64,000 bases of DNA from Cichorium intybus (lineage: Eukaryota > Streptophyta > Magnoliopsida > Asterales > Asteraceae). Both the position numbers and the translations under genes were made by a program. The stretch spans positions 117,913,798 to 117,977,797 of the forward strand of contig CM042012.1 of NCBI GenBank assembly GCA_023525715.1, read 5' to 3'. The notes under the pieces were generated by a model. The model ran no database searches. It worked only from the letters and a program-made list of their open reading frames with translations, and was not told where the DNA came from. The stretch's first letter is position 1. Every line of letters starts with the position of its first letter. This document shows positions 23,009 through 33,876 of this stretch, piece after piece.

Positions 23009-23021
23009 AGGGGGAGAGAAT
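23009..23021 (+). promoter_or_regulatory. Gypsy-type polypurine tract
   Basis: AAGGGGGAGAGAAT immediately before the 3' LTR, the plus-strand primer site. Confidence 0.8.
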
Positions 23022-24604
23022 TGTAACACCCGTGTCCGGGATAGAATTTTAGATCAAAAGTAAGAGCGTTATACCATTTGGTGTAACCAGGTAATGATGT
23101 TATGATCATTATAAGCTAAGAAAAACATTAGTTATAATTTCATATAAAAATCAGCATTGTATGCCGATCTTAGAAAAATCATAATTAATTCTAGAAAAAT
23201 CGGTTGGACCTCAAACCAGTGCACAAAGTTTGAAAATTGAGTCTAGTATAATTTATAAAAATTTAGTAGATCGCGACGCGATGGTGTATGGGATCGCGAC
23301 GCGATATCGTCAAAGGGTCAAAAAGGAGGTGCCGTCGACCTGAGTGCTTTTGCTTTAGATCGGGACGCGATCGTAAGCTTGGTCGCGTCGCTACGGGGGT
23401 CCAGGAGGCCTATAAATACGAGTTCTCAGCCTCATTTCAACCCACAACACACACCAAACACATATACGATGTAGAGGAGTGTTCTAGTGAGGATAATACG
23501 GTGAGGGAAGATGTTAGGAAGCGAGAAGCAAGTGGTAGCTGGTAACGGGGTGATCGGGAACTGTCAAAAGTTCGGAACGGGAGATGAGCCAGGACTCCGG
23601 GGGGAAACGCCAATCTTGTGTGGGTAATCACTATCGTATCTTCCTAATAGTTTATGAGTACAATATGTGAATGTTATAATGTCGTTATAACAATTCGTAA
23701 TTCCAAAAATAATACCGAGTGATTTACTTACGAGGATGGTGTCTAGGCCGATTACTTGGGATCTGGTTGTTGGATTTTCCGAAAGGCTAAAATGCTGAAA
23801 GGATCCTGCCACCCCAACGAATCTTCTACCTGGCTATCCTTTACTTGATAAATCACGAGGTATCATGGAAGGGTTTAATGATGTAACTATGGTATAGTTA
23901 AAGATTAAAAGAGTGATAAATGGATTATTGTGTTAACAGTTAAAGACGGAATACGAAGCCGGGATAAACGCTGTAGTCGGCTATAACCAGGTGAGTTTCT
24001 CACTACATTGTGTGGACGTTATATGTCCTTTACTGTATTTTGTGTGCTTATAAGATGTTTTTAAGATATTGGTGACTAGTACCAAGTTGTGTGTATATTA
24101 TTCCTGTTATAATTGTATGGGTTGGGGTATGGTGTGTGTGGGCTCGACGTACTGAGTAATATAAAGATACGTGCAAAATACACTGAGCAGATACGCATGA
24201 CTCGACAAACAGGGTATGCGCGGCTCTAAGTGCTGAACTGAGGAATTAGACTTACTGAGCAGTTACGTATAGGAGGATATAATCCAATATACTGGGTAGA
24301 GCAGATTATGTGATGTGTGGCTGTATTTTTCCTGTTAGGGGTAAAGTATGTGTAGCTGATATGCTGTGTAGTGGTTGGAACTCACTAAGTCGTGTGCTTA
24401 TCCTTTCCCTATTAAATTACCATTTCAGGTTGTACAGGTGGAAATGACGGCCAGGCATGACGGGTACACACTGATGCTGCTTATTTGGAGATTGGTGCGG
24501 TGAATTGATGTTTAAAATGATTTTAAACGACTTCAAAATGTTAATTTTTGAATAAATTGTTATTTATTGAAATAGAGATGTTTTCTTAAAAACCGGGTGT
24601 TACA
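23022..24604 (+). repeat. Gypsy-type 3' LTR
   Basis: 1583 bp with TGTAACACCC/GGGTGTTACA ends. Copies of GATCGCGACGCGAT at 23269-23303 and the related GGTCGCGTCGC near 23380-23392 precede TATAAATA at 23411-23418, the likely promoter. Confidence 0.9.
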
Positions 24605-24952
24605 GTTCTAAAAAAGAAGACATAGGTGATGTGTTGACTGTTTGTACATCTAGTTCTGTTGATGCTTGGGTCTTGGATACTGGGGCATCTTATCATATGA
24701 CTTTTCATTGTGACTGGTTCGAATCTTTTAGAGACTTGAAAAGAACGGTGAAGTTGGGTGATGATTGGGTTGCTGAGGTCAAAGGAAGCGGTACGGTACA
24801 GATTATGATGCACGATGGTATGGTCAGAAAGCTTGATTGCTGGTATGTTCCGGATCTTCGTAAGAACTTAATTTCTCTTACTACTTTAGCAAAGAATGGG
24901 TTGAAATACTCTGGTGAAGAAGACTGGGTGAAGGTCACCAAGGGCTCTCTAG
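24605..24952 (+). pseudogene. Copia-B protease and pre-integrase segment
   Basis: Resumes the Copia-B frame after the gypsy-type element (first five bases are the target duplication). It encodes VDAWVLDTGASYHMTFH, the DTGA protease motif of copia elements, and CWYVPDLRKNLISLTTLAKN, the spacer before integrase. Cut at 24952 by the solo LTR. Confidence 0.88.
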
Positions 24953-26917
24953 TGACAACGCGATCGTCACACGCGTCAAAAACAATTTATAACCCACTAT
25001 TACTACGTAGATAGGGCAAGCGGGGTCGAGTCCACAGGGATTTAGTGGTTAATCTTTAACGAGTTGTAGAGTAAATATTGATTGTGATGGCAATAATATT
25101 GAAATAATAACTTGAAATAGAGAAAGAATTACTTCTGGTTTAGTTATCAACGACTAGGTTCACATGTTTTACTATAATGATTCCGATATAATTACTTTGA
25201 CATAATTATAGTTTACTAACAATTGCTATTAAATGGGTAAATACATAATATGTTGAATCAATTATTTGTCTTTGTCTAACAATTTATTAGATTAGGTACA
25301 AACAATGGTTTGGCAATATTATGTTTTATGTAAATAATAGTAACATTACAACTTATTAACATATTCCTTGGGCACAAAGTATATTAAGTGATTACTCGTC
25401 TTAACTCGTTATTTAGATGAGATAGGCACGAATAATAAGTTGATAATATTATGTCTTGAAAATATGATAACAAGTAAAAGTAAACACAAATTATTCACTA
25501 ATTGCATTTCAACGATATGAGAGTTTAATAGTTACAATAGTAAAACATTTGTTCGGAATCAAAGTAAAAACATGCTACACTAAAGGTATGATAACATTAC
25601 CGGAAGTAATCTGAAAAGATTAGCCTTCCATTCGAGTGATGATCGTGGCGATAGTCTTGGTGTTCCTTGGCATGTAGCTTGGTGCTTTTACCTTTCGAAT
25701 TATCTTGAATTACTACTAGAATTACCACCGAAATGGAGAATCTCTTGGTTCTAAACAACTAACTAAGAGAGATTTCGAGATATTACAACTGATTGAGAGT
25801 GTTGGAGTATTCTTATGAGAATTGGTGTAAATTGGTCTTGTGAATTGGTAAATTGGTGTCTAAAACCGTGCATAGAAGGCTTCTATTTATACTTGCTGAA
25901 ACACAGTGCTCGCGTCGCGACCTAAGGCTCGTCGCGTCACGAAGGTGCGTCGTGGTGTTGCTTTTGGTCGGCCATTTGTCTGGTTAGTGCGTCTTGTTGG
26001 TAGTCTCGCGATCAAAGTTGGTATTATCGCGTTTGGTATCTTCGCGTCGCGACCATGGTCACCGTCGCGTCGCGATTGCTGTAGAGTTTTTATGAGTTTT
26101 TCGCATTTTTGCTCTTTGGTTCGGAGCATCACTTCCTCGGGTTTGGTTGTTTTCTCAGAGTTTCTTGGGTCTTGATTCATTCTTGTTTCTGAAATAAAGC
26201 CATAAAAGTTAGCACACAAATCCCTCGTGTTTTCCTCACACCAGCAGTTCCGGAGAACTCTGTTCAAGTTAAACATGAATCGTAATTCATGTTTAGCCAC
26301 CTGTTAATATAAGCCTGTTTTGATGTTGAGCTTATTAGGATTTCCTATGGTAATTACCATAGTTCTGGCAGATTTGCATCCGCAACACAACAGTGGGCCG
26401 TGATGTGCAGTGTATGAACAAATGAGATATTCTCTCGATAGCTTGCAATTTTAGTGAGGATGTCTGGGGACTAAAGACAAACTAATCATAATTTTTTTGA
26501 GAGAAATAATGATATCATAATATGCTTTCCCCGTGATTTGTGAGATGTTTTCTATGCGAAAACAAATTGCTAGCTTGGGCTAGTGATGACCCGACAGTAG
26601 ATCTATTATCACCGCCAGACTTTTGGGAGTCTATGGTGTGCATCAGGAGCTGCCGTTGGAATGTGAGCTTTTTCCTGGATGTTAGGAAAACATACATTCT
26701 TATTTGAAATATGATCCATTCGGTTAACAGACGAGGTAGGTTAGACGGATCTGTCTGAACCATATCTGTTATAGAGAAGCATTTTGCATGTTTTAAAGGC
26801 AATTCTTGTGTTTCTTCGAGTTACAAGAAAAGAAGGTTTTCTTGTGTTTCTGAGAGACTTTATGCGATAAAAACTGTCTTTTAAGATAATGCTTTATTGT
26901 AAAATAAAGCACTATCA
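24953..26917 (-). mobile_element. Solo LTR (family D) in Copia-B
   Basis: 1965 bp, TG...CA ends (plus strand TGACAACGCG...CACTATCA) with the 5-bp target duplication TCTAG at 24948-24952 and 26918-26922. No internal coding region. Transcription would run leftwards: a CGCGTCGCGACC cluster at about 25911-26080 precedes TATAAATA at 25884-25891 (minus strand). The stretch 25905-26195 is clearly similar to the U3 of Copia-A LTRs (shared TGCTTTTGGTCGGCCA, GTTGGTAGTCTCGCGAT, CTTCGCGTCGCGACC, TTTGCTCTTTGGTT). Outside that block the two LTRs differ, including at their ends. Confidence 0.78.
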
Positions 26918-27839
26918 TCTAGTAGTTATGAAATGAAAGGTGCATAAGAGTGGGGTTCCTGTCTTAGAAGGAAATTCGGTTAGGGGAACTGTGGCGGTTA
27001 CTCAATCTTTAGAGAGTAGTAATGATAAGACAGAGTTGTGGCATAGAAGGTTGGGACATATGAGTGAGAAGGGTATGTCAATTCTGAGTAAGCAGGGGCT
27101 GTTTGGTGGTGAGCTAACTGGAAAACTCAAGTTTTGTGAAGCTTGTGTCAAAGGCAAGCAACGCATGGTGAAGTTTAGTTCGGGTAAACACACAAGCAAG
27201 GAAATCCTGGAGTACATTCACTCAGATTTGTGGGGTCCTTCTCCGATCGAGTCTCATAAAGGTCATCGATACTTTGTGACTTTCATTGATGACTACTCAA
27301 GGAAGGTTTGGATATATTTTTTGAAGACTAAAGACGAAGTGTTTGGGAAGTTCAAGGAGTGGAAGACGATGATTGAAAAACGGACCGGAAAATCTGTCAA
27401 GACACCCAGAACTGACAATGGGTTGGAGTTCTGCAATGCCCCGTTTGACAACTTTTGCAAGGCAGAAGGCATAGTGAGGCACCACACTATACGACACACA
27501 CCACAGCAGAACGGAGTGGCGGAACGGATGAACCAAACACTGTTAGCGCGTGCTAGAAGCATGCGGTTATATGCTGATTTATCAAAGAAATTCTGGGCGG
27601 AAGCGGTTAATACTGCTTGCTATCTGGTGAACAGATCACCATCAACTGCAATCGACTTTAAGACTCCTCAAGAGGTATGGTCTGGAAAACCCTCTGATTA
27701 TTCTGGTTTACGTATATTTGGTTGTCCGGCTTATGCTCATGTTAATGATGGTAAACTTGAGGCGAGGGCAATGAAGTACATATTTCTAGGGTATGCACAT
27801 GGAGTGAAAGGTTATCGTCTGTGGTGTACAGAAGAATGA
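26918..27839 (+). pseudogene. Copia-B integrase
   Basis: Copia-B resumes after the solo LTR; an in-frame TGA lies just before the GTGCATAAG at about 26940. Then follow the HHCC domain (HRRLGHMSEKGM, CEACVKGK), and the DDE core with D in HSDLWGP, D in RTDNGLEF and E in NGVAERMNQTL. TGA at 27837-27839 truncates it where the family continues into the C-terminal region. All catalytic residues are retained. Confidence 0.9.
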
Positions 27840-28706
27840 AGAACTCCAAAATTTATTAATAGCATATATGTGACCTTTGATGAGTCTGATATGGTGAACC
27901 AAAGAGGAGGTGATACAAGTCATGTAGGGAAAGATCAGGGTGCCAACCAGAAGGTGGAGTTTGTCACACAAATTCCAGACAGAATGGTGATAAATGAAGA
28001 ACAGCATGTCGGTGATGATCACCATAGACATGATGAAACTCATAAACAGCCCAATGAGGATCAGTCTGGCGATGTTGAGGCCGATGGTGAGAACAATGAG
28101 GATGAATCTATAGCAAGGAGAAGAGAGAAAAGGAACATGAAGACTCCAGCTAGATATGCTGCATGTGTCACTAATGGTGATATTGGTTCTGTTGCATATG
28201 CACTAGCTGTTGGTGAAAACATTGGTACTGATGAGCCTCGGTCCTATAAAGAGGCGGTTGCAAGTAAAGAAGGATCAAGCTGGTTGATGACAATGAATGA
28301 AGAGATGCAATCTCTTAAGAAGAATGAAACGTGGGATCTTGTTCCATTACCGAAAGGAGTCAAACCGGTTGGATGCAAATGGGTCTTTAAGAAGAAGGAA
28401 GGAATTCCAGGGGTTGAACCCGCAAGGTTCAAGGCACGGTTAGTGGCGAAGGGTTTTTCTCAAAAGGAAGGAATCGACTATCACGAGGTTTTCTCACCGG
28501 TCGTGAAGCACAAGTCAATTCGGGTTCTTTTGGCTATGGTGAGTGCGTTTAATCTAGAGCTTAAGCAGCTCGATGTTAAAACTGCATTTCTTCATGGAAG
28601 CTTGGAGGAGAAGATATATATGTCACAGCCTGAAGGTTTTCTGGGTTCTAATCAGGATCATGTGTCTGTTGAAGAAATCTCTTTATGGTTTGAAGTAGTC
28701 TCCTAG
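27840..28706 (+). pseudogene. Copia-B integrase C-terminus and RT N-terminal half
   Basis: In frame with the integrase. An acidic, Glu/Asp/His-rich linker is followed by WDLVPLPKGVKPVGCKWVFK, KARLVAKGFSQKEGIDYHEV and LDVKTAFLHGSLEEKIYMSQ. A one-base indel near 28658 shifts the frame at the SLYGLK motif, and in the correct frame a TAG follows that motif near 28699 (probably CAG originally). Confidence 0.88.
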
Positions 28707-29793
28707 ACAGTGGTATAAGAGATTTGATTCGTTTATGACTTCGCATGGCTACATTCGGAATCAGTTTGATAATTGTGTCTACTTGAAGCAGTTGTCCAAT
28801 GGGTCCTTTGTTTATCTGTTGCTATATGTTGATGATATGCTCATTGCAGCCAAGGAGATGGCTGAAATTAATAACTTGAAGAAGCTTTTGGCAAGTGAGT
28901 TTCAAATGAAGGATTTAGGTGCAGCAAAGAAGATATTGGGGATGGAGATTCAGAGAGACAGGAAAGCGGGGTTGTTATATGTTTCTCAGCTGAAATATAT
29001 TGAGAAAGTCTTGCAGTCTTTCAGTATGGATCAGTCAAAACCAGTTGGAACTCCTTTGGCAGCGCATTTTAAATTAAACAAAAGTAATATACCAACTACG
29101 GATGAGAAAAAAGACTATATGAGTAGAGTTCCGTACTCAAGTGCAGTTGGAAGCCTTATGTATGCTATGGTATGTACTAGACCTGATTTAGCACATGCAG
29201 TTAGTGTGGTTAGTAGGTTTATGAGTAATCCTGGGAAAGCTCACTGGGAAGCGGTCAAGTGGATCCTGCGATACTTGAAGAGGACTAAGGATGTTTGTTT
29301 GGTTTATGGTGGTAATACTCATAGTAACTTGGTGGGATATGCAGACTCAGACTATAGTGTCGGCTTGGTGAAAAGGAGATCGCTCACGTGTTATATTTTC
29401 ACTTTGTTTGGATGTGAAGTCAGTTGGAAGTCAACTTTACAATCTACAGTTGCCTTGTCTACAACTGAAGCGGAATACATGTCAATGACTGAAGGTATAA
29501 AGGAGTGTATCTGGCTACATGGTTTGGTGGAGAGTCTGGGGTTGAAGGTGGAGAAGCCTGTCTTGAACTGTGATAGTGAAAGCGCTTTGTGTCTAGCAAG
29601 GAATCCAGTTTATCATGAAAAGACAAAGCATATTGATATCCGATTAAATTTCATTCGTGACATAGTTGAAGAAGACAAGTTCTCAATCTTGAAGATCGAT
29701 ACCAAGGTGAATCCGGCAGATATGTTTACAAAGTCGTTACCCAATGAGAAGTTCGAGCTATGCTTGAACTTGGTTGATGTTCGCAGGAGGTAA
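28707..29793 (+). pseudogene. Copia-B RT C-terminal half and RNase H
   Basis: SPRQWYKRFDSF, then YVDDM at about 28830, GMEIQRDR, the connection domain and RNase H with STTEAEYMSMTEG, DSESALCLARNPVYHEKTKH and PADMFTKSLPNEKF. Open to TAA at 29791-29793. One copia RNase H position reads YSVGLVKRRS instead of the usual YAGDLDKRRS, a loss of catalytic-region residues. Confidence 0.9.
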
Positions 29794-29888
29794 GTCCCTA
29801 CGGGGCAAGCTGGCTGGAGACGAGAGGACGTTTTTTGGTTTCTGGAGCGAGGTGGAGCTATGTTGAATTCGCAATTCAAGGTGGAGAT

Positions 29889-30288
29889 TGTTAAATAGTG
29901 AATTCGGAATTAAAACCCGTATGAATTGTAAACACGCATGTCGCGGCCCATTAAGTGTCCGCGTCGCGTGGGCCGTGAACTGCTAGGGTACGGCTAGGGT
30001 TTCATGTAAAACCTATAAATATAAAGGCTGGTCATTAGGGTTTAGTGTTGGTCAAAGTCAGAAGTCAGTAGTCAGAAGAGGCCGATTTACTAGCAATCTA
30101 GGTACGCTCTGTAATACCTGTATTTAGCTCTGGAATAAAGAATACTCTCTCCTGCCCATGGACGTAGGTCATCTTGGACCGAACCACGTAAATCTCTGTG
30201 TCGTTACTTTGTGTTTTTATTTCCGCATTTATATTCTCGTTATTATTCCTGGGTAATAGGCTTATAGATTTAGGTCTATTTCCTAGCA
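29889..30288 (+). repeat. Copia-B 3' LTR
   Basis: 400 bp, TGTTAAATAG...TCCTAGCA, preceded by AAGGTGGAGAT (polypurine tract) and followed by CTTAT (30289-30293). CGCG blocks near 29934-29972 and TATAAATA at 30013-30020. Confidence 0.9.
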
Positions 30289-30293
30289 CTTAT

Positions 30294-30742
30294 TGATTCA
30301 AAAATAAAAAATATACATCTTATTATACTAGATATACACATCTATATTTGCTTTTGTTAGTAACCTTAGAGTTCTCTATCATTTTGAATAAATTTTTACG
30401 TCAACAATCAATAAAATATCAAGTAGAAGGTATTTCTTGAAACCGCATATGATTATGTTGATTACTTTATTAGATTTAATTAGATCCTTTGATTTGGGAA
30501 TTCATTTTTGGTAACTTTTTTTACTGCTTATTAATTGCTTTAAGCAATCCCGAATTTCCAACAATGGTATCACGACCATTTTTAAAAAATTTAAATTATC
30601 GTTTTGGATTTCTTGTTTGTTCTTGATTATCGATTTCATGATGGGTTGTGGAATAATAATAAAAAAATTCTAAATTTTCAACATTGTTGATATCTAGACA
30701 TGTAATTGCTTGTTTTAATCTTTTATCAAAATCACAAGTATG
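30294..30742. other. Intergenic with copia-like PBS relic
   Basis: At about 30560-30580 TTCCAACA is followed by ATGGTATCACGACCATT, a decayed form of an LTR end plus the Met-tRNA PBS (TGGTATCAGAGCCA). It suggests an older copia relic; nothing else recognised. Confidence 0.35.
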
Positions 30743-30897
30743 GTTTCTATAAAGGGAATTGATATTTTCACTTACGAAATTTATTCATCCATATGAAATA
30801 TATGTTTTATTGACTTGTACGATAGCAGTAAATGTATTGTACATCATGTGGATGAATCAAATTTTCAAGTGGAAATATCACTTCCCTTCTATAAATA
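30743..30897. repeat. Imperfect foldback, about 48-bp arms
   Basis: 30743-30791 and 30848-30897 pair as inverted copies (TTCTATAAAGGGAATTGATA against TATAGAAGGGAAGTGATATT when inverted, and continuing to ATTCATCCA) with a 56-base loop. Small MITE or hairpin-RNA-like locus. Confidence 0.75.
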
Positions 30898-31738
30898 CAA
30901 GTCATTAAGTCTTTTGTGTTGTAGATGTAAATTATATTGAATTATTGTTTATGCCCTTAGACAAGGGATTGTGTTTGTTGGTTGCTTGATTCGGTTTTAC
31001 ATACGTATTTGTGGTAATTTTGTGCCCTTCTTAATTTTAAAGTTTATTAGGTTAGTTTCCAAATTTTTTGTTTTTCATTAAAATTGTAAGTACTATATAT
31101 GAACTTGTACTTTTAATTTTATTGTAAAATAAGAATGCCAAATTGGAAGAGTTGAAGATCAACACAAGACGGCCCACTCGGCGGTGCAACCCACACAAGC
31201 CACTCGATAACCCATTTGAATGAAGACTTTGTAGAAATCAGTTTCGCCCCTAGTTGTGATCATCGGTCTTTATGTTGGCTCAGAAAAACCGAACATAGGA
31301 TTGTGCTTAATAATGCACATATGTTTTATTTATGTTATGTTTTATAAGTATTGATTCTATACATGAAATTGTTTTTGTTGAAAACTTTAAATAAAACACA
31401 AAAATGAGTTTCTTAAATATAACATTTATTAACTAAAAATGTGTAAATATATTATTGTTTAGAATTAGTAGATAAATAATTTTCTTAAAATTGGTTTTCA
31501 CAAATTTTGAAATACGAAACTGTTTAAATTGATATTAACAAACCGTGTAACAAGTTTTTGTATGCATGTGTACTTTCATGACACAGACTTTTGTACACTG
31601 CTAATTATACAAACAAACACCCTTTTAAATTTTGTCTTGCCATCTAATCGTTAGAACATTTACCATTATAGAATTTGGGTAGTGCTTACTGCTTAGAGCT
31701 AAAAATATTAAAATCTTGGTATTAGTCACGATATGTTT
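30898..31738. other. Intergenic
   Basis: AT-rich. A short higher-GC phrase at 31160-31210 (CGGCCCACTCGGCGG) resembles leaders or LTR pieces of plant retroelements, but no ends were found. Confidence 0.4.
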
Positions 31739-31855
31739 TTACATGTATTCAGGTGGAAGTAATGAATGATACTTAAAAAGAAATTGATATTTATATTTTT
31801 ACATGTATTCAGGTGGAAGTAATGAATGATACTTAAAAAGAAATTGATATTTAGA
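31739..31855 (+). repeat. Exact 60-bp tandem duplication
   Basis: The unit starting ACATGTATTCAGGTGGAAGT at 31741 recurs at 31801 with no mismatch over about 52 bases plus its left context. No function apparent. Confidence 0.95.
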
Positions 31856-32129
31856 AGGCTACATTTGTGGAGTTGTTACTTAAATTTATGTTATGGTATT
31901 ATATTGAGCAACCCACCTATTATAACACTCATTTGGACCGATAAACTTTATGAGTAAAGAGACTATGACATTGTATCTTCCTCAAATGCCTTTTAAAAGA
32001 AAGTTAATGATTTTTAAACAATATAATCATTAAAATAAAAGAAGAGCATTTCAAAAGGGAGACCCCCAAACAAGAAAAATAGACTATGAATCTGTGAAGC
32101 TTTTTCCTCAGTGATGACCAACTCACAAT
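31856..32129. other. Intergenic
   Basis: Nothing recognised. Confidence 0.5.
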
Positions 32130-32137
32130 ATTGCATG

Positions 32138-32348
32138 CTGCAGCGGATTTAAGAATTTTATTGAGTAGGGGTATTTTTATTCTTCAAAAAAAAAAAAAAT
32201 CATTAAGGGCATTCTTTATAAACCTCTGTATATTTGAGATATTTCAACTAAATTAACATTTAAGAAAAAAAAAATCATTGGGGGTCTCCCCACCCACCCC
32301 CCCCCCCCCCTTCCCCCCTCCATTGCTAAAGCACTAAATCCGCTCCTG
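32138..32348. mobile_element. hAT-type MITE with poly-C core
   Basis: Ends CTGCAGCGGATTTAAG and, inverted, CAGGAGCGGATTTAGTG. The flanking octamers ATTGCATG (32130-32137) and ATTACAGG (32349-32356) agree at six of eight positions, as an old hAT duplication would. The right half has a C-rich tract (about 32289-32319) with long C runs. Confidence 0.6.
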
Positions 32349-32356
32349 ATTACAGG

Positions 32357-32748
32357 CATAAATTTTTTTTACCTATTATGCATCTCCTACGACAAATATC
32401 AATCTTGATGATAAATCATATTCATTGCATTATTTCCGAGTTTCAATCCTGTTTCAGAAATCACTACACACAAAAAACCCATATCATAAACAAGAAAATT
32501 TTTATTTCTGTATTTTATTATTTCAGTTTTGGAAAATATTAAAAGTATTCAATATATGTATGTGGACTCTTGGTGAACCGTGTACCTTTCCACTCAAATA
32601 TGTGACTAGTGAAACTAGAAAACAAAGTGTATTTATCCATTTTTAACATGTCATTTGAAATTTAAGGACCTAAAATATAAAGAAAAAAACAGTAACCAAA
32701 TAAAAATCAAAACGATTAGTTAGTTGGTCAAAAATAGCATTAACCATT
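32357..32748. other. Intergenic
   Basis: AT-rich, nothing recognised between the two hAT derivatives. Confidence 0.5.
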
Positions 32749-32756
32749 TATGTATG

Positions 32757-33868
32757 CACTGGCGGTTCCATTATAGTGCACAGGGGGGGCTAGGCACCTG
32801 CTAAAATTCGTATGCATAGAGGAAAATTTTTTTTATTATTTTCTAATAGGGTGCAACGGTGCGAAAAAAAATGTGTCACCGCTTAAATAATAAAGTGTCA
32901 CCGACCCACTAAGTCTAACTGGGCTAATTAAAATTAATTGACAATTGCTGGCCGATCACGACAAATCCAATTGCTGGACATTTGGGCTAATTAAAATTAC
33001 ATTTGAGCTAATTAAAAATGGACATTTGTGCTAATTAAAATTAATGGACAATTGTTATTTGCTGGCCGATCACGACAAATCCAATTGTTGGACATTTGGA
33101 CTAATTAAAATTACATTTGGGCTAAAAAAATGGGCATTTGAGCTAATTAAAATTAATGGACAATTGCTCACGACAATTAATTGCAAATTGTAGAATTCGG
33201 GGAACGATTTAGTGAAGAAAACACTCAATTACTAGAATACATGCGTGCTTTGAGTCCATGTGATTCTTTTGCTAAATTTGACAAGACAAAATTGTTGAAG
33301 TTAGCTAAAATGTACAAGAGGGAGTTTAGTGATTTGGATATTTGAGATCTTGAAGGGCAACTTGATATTTATTATCACTCTTGCATTAGAGATGAGCGGT
33401 TCACTAGTTTGAAGGGAATTTCCGAACTTTCTCGTTTGATGGTGAAAACGGGGAGACATCAAGCATATCATTTGGTTTATAAGCTACTGAAATTGACTTT
33501 AATATTACCCGTTGCAACCGCAACAGTGGAAAGATGTTTTTCCAAGATGAAACTCGTGAAGACCGATTTGCGCAATAAAATTGGTGATGAGTTTTTGAAC
33601 GATGCGTTGGTTTGCAATGTTGAGAAAGAAGCCCTAGCGAAAGTTAAGTTTGAAGATGTAATAGAGCGTTTTACAAAAATGTGTATTCATCGATATGAAC
33701 TTCAGATTGTATTTGCAACAAACAAATATGTTATATCAATATATAATGCAACGTACTTTTAACGTTTTTATGTTATTATGTGTGATCGGAAATTTTTTTT
33801 TTCTTATTATATTAGCTCGGAAAAAAATTTGGTGTCACGGCTATTGATAAATCTTGCGTCCGTCCCTG
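32757..33868 (+). mobile_element. Deleted hAT transposon keeping the transposase tail
   Basis: Exact 8-bp duplication TATGTATG at 32749-32756 and 33869-33876. Ends CACTGGCGG and, inverted, CAGGGACGGACG are weak inverted repeats. Within, about 32920-33180 is an imperfect tandem duplication (GGCCGATCACGACAAATCCA twice, about 115 bp apart), followed by the 3' end of a transposase gene. Confidence 0.82.
33190..33762 (+). pseudogene. hAT transposase C-terminus (TTF-type, hAT dimerisation domain)
   Basis: About 190 codons. The first part (FGERFSEENTQLLEYMRALS ... KMYKREFSDLDI) is interrupted by a TGA near 33343; from 33409 the frame is open and carries the dimerisation domain: LTLILPVATATVERCFSKMK then LVKTDLRNKIGDEFLNDALV. 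The TVER-FS-MK-VKT-LRN pattern is diagnostic of plant TTF-type zinc finger/hAT proteins. The zinc finger and catalytic core are missing by deletion, so it cannot transpose alone, although the dimerisation domain is intact. Confidence 0.88.
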
Positions 33869-33876
33869 TATGTATG

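Larger units (their letters stand above)
20491..24604 (+). mobile_element. Coding-free gypsy-type LTR element (LARD-like) with chimeric 5' LTR
   Basis: It begins TGTAACACCC and ends GGGTGTTACA, flanked by GTTCT on both sides. The 3' LTR is 23022-24604 (1583 bp). Before it, TTTCGGGGACGAAATC then AAGGGGGAGAGAAT is the conserved 3' end and polypurine tract of Tekay-type Ty3/gypsy elements. The 5' LTR matches for only 259 bp (20491-20749, one mismatch seen), after which the sequence is unrelated. The interior holds a minisatellite, an (AT)n run and no gag or pol frame, so it is non-autonomous. It sits inside Copia-B gag and is younger. Confidence 0.85.
19606..30288 (+). mobile_element. Copia-B: Tork-like Ty1/copia element, split twice
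   Basis: Plus-strand element with truncated 5' LTR (19606-19893), gag, protease, integrase, RT and RNase H in order, a polypurine tract (AAGGTGGAGAT) and a 400-bp 3' LTR (29889-30288). A gypsy-type element (20491-24604) lies in the end of gag and a solo LTR (24953-26917) lies between protease and integrase. RT/RNase H wording (YGLK-SPRQWYKRF, LYVDDMLIAAKE, PADMFTKSLPNEKFELCLNL) places it near Tork/Tnt1. LTRs differ at roughly a dozen sites in 288 bp, so it is clearly older than Copia-A. Several stops and one frameshift make it dead. Confidence 0.9.

Noticed and set aside
23288..23545. 85-codon frame in the gypsy-type LTR
   Set aside because: Lies across the LTR promoter and has no homologous features.
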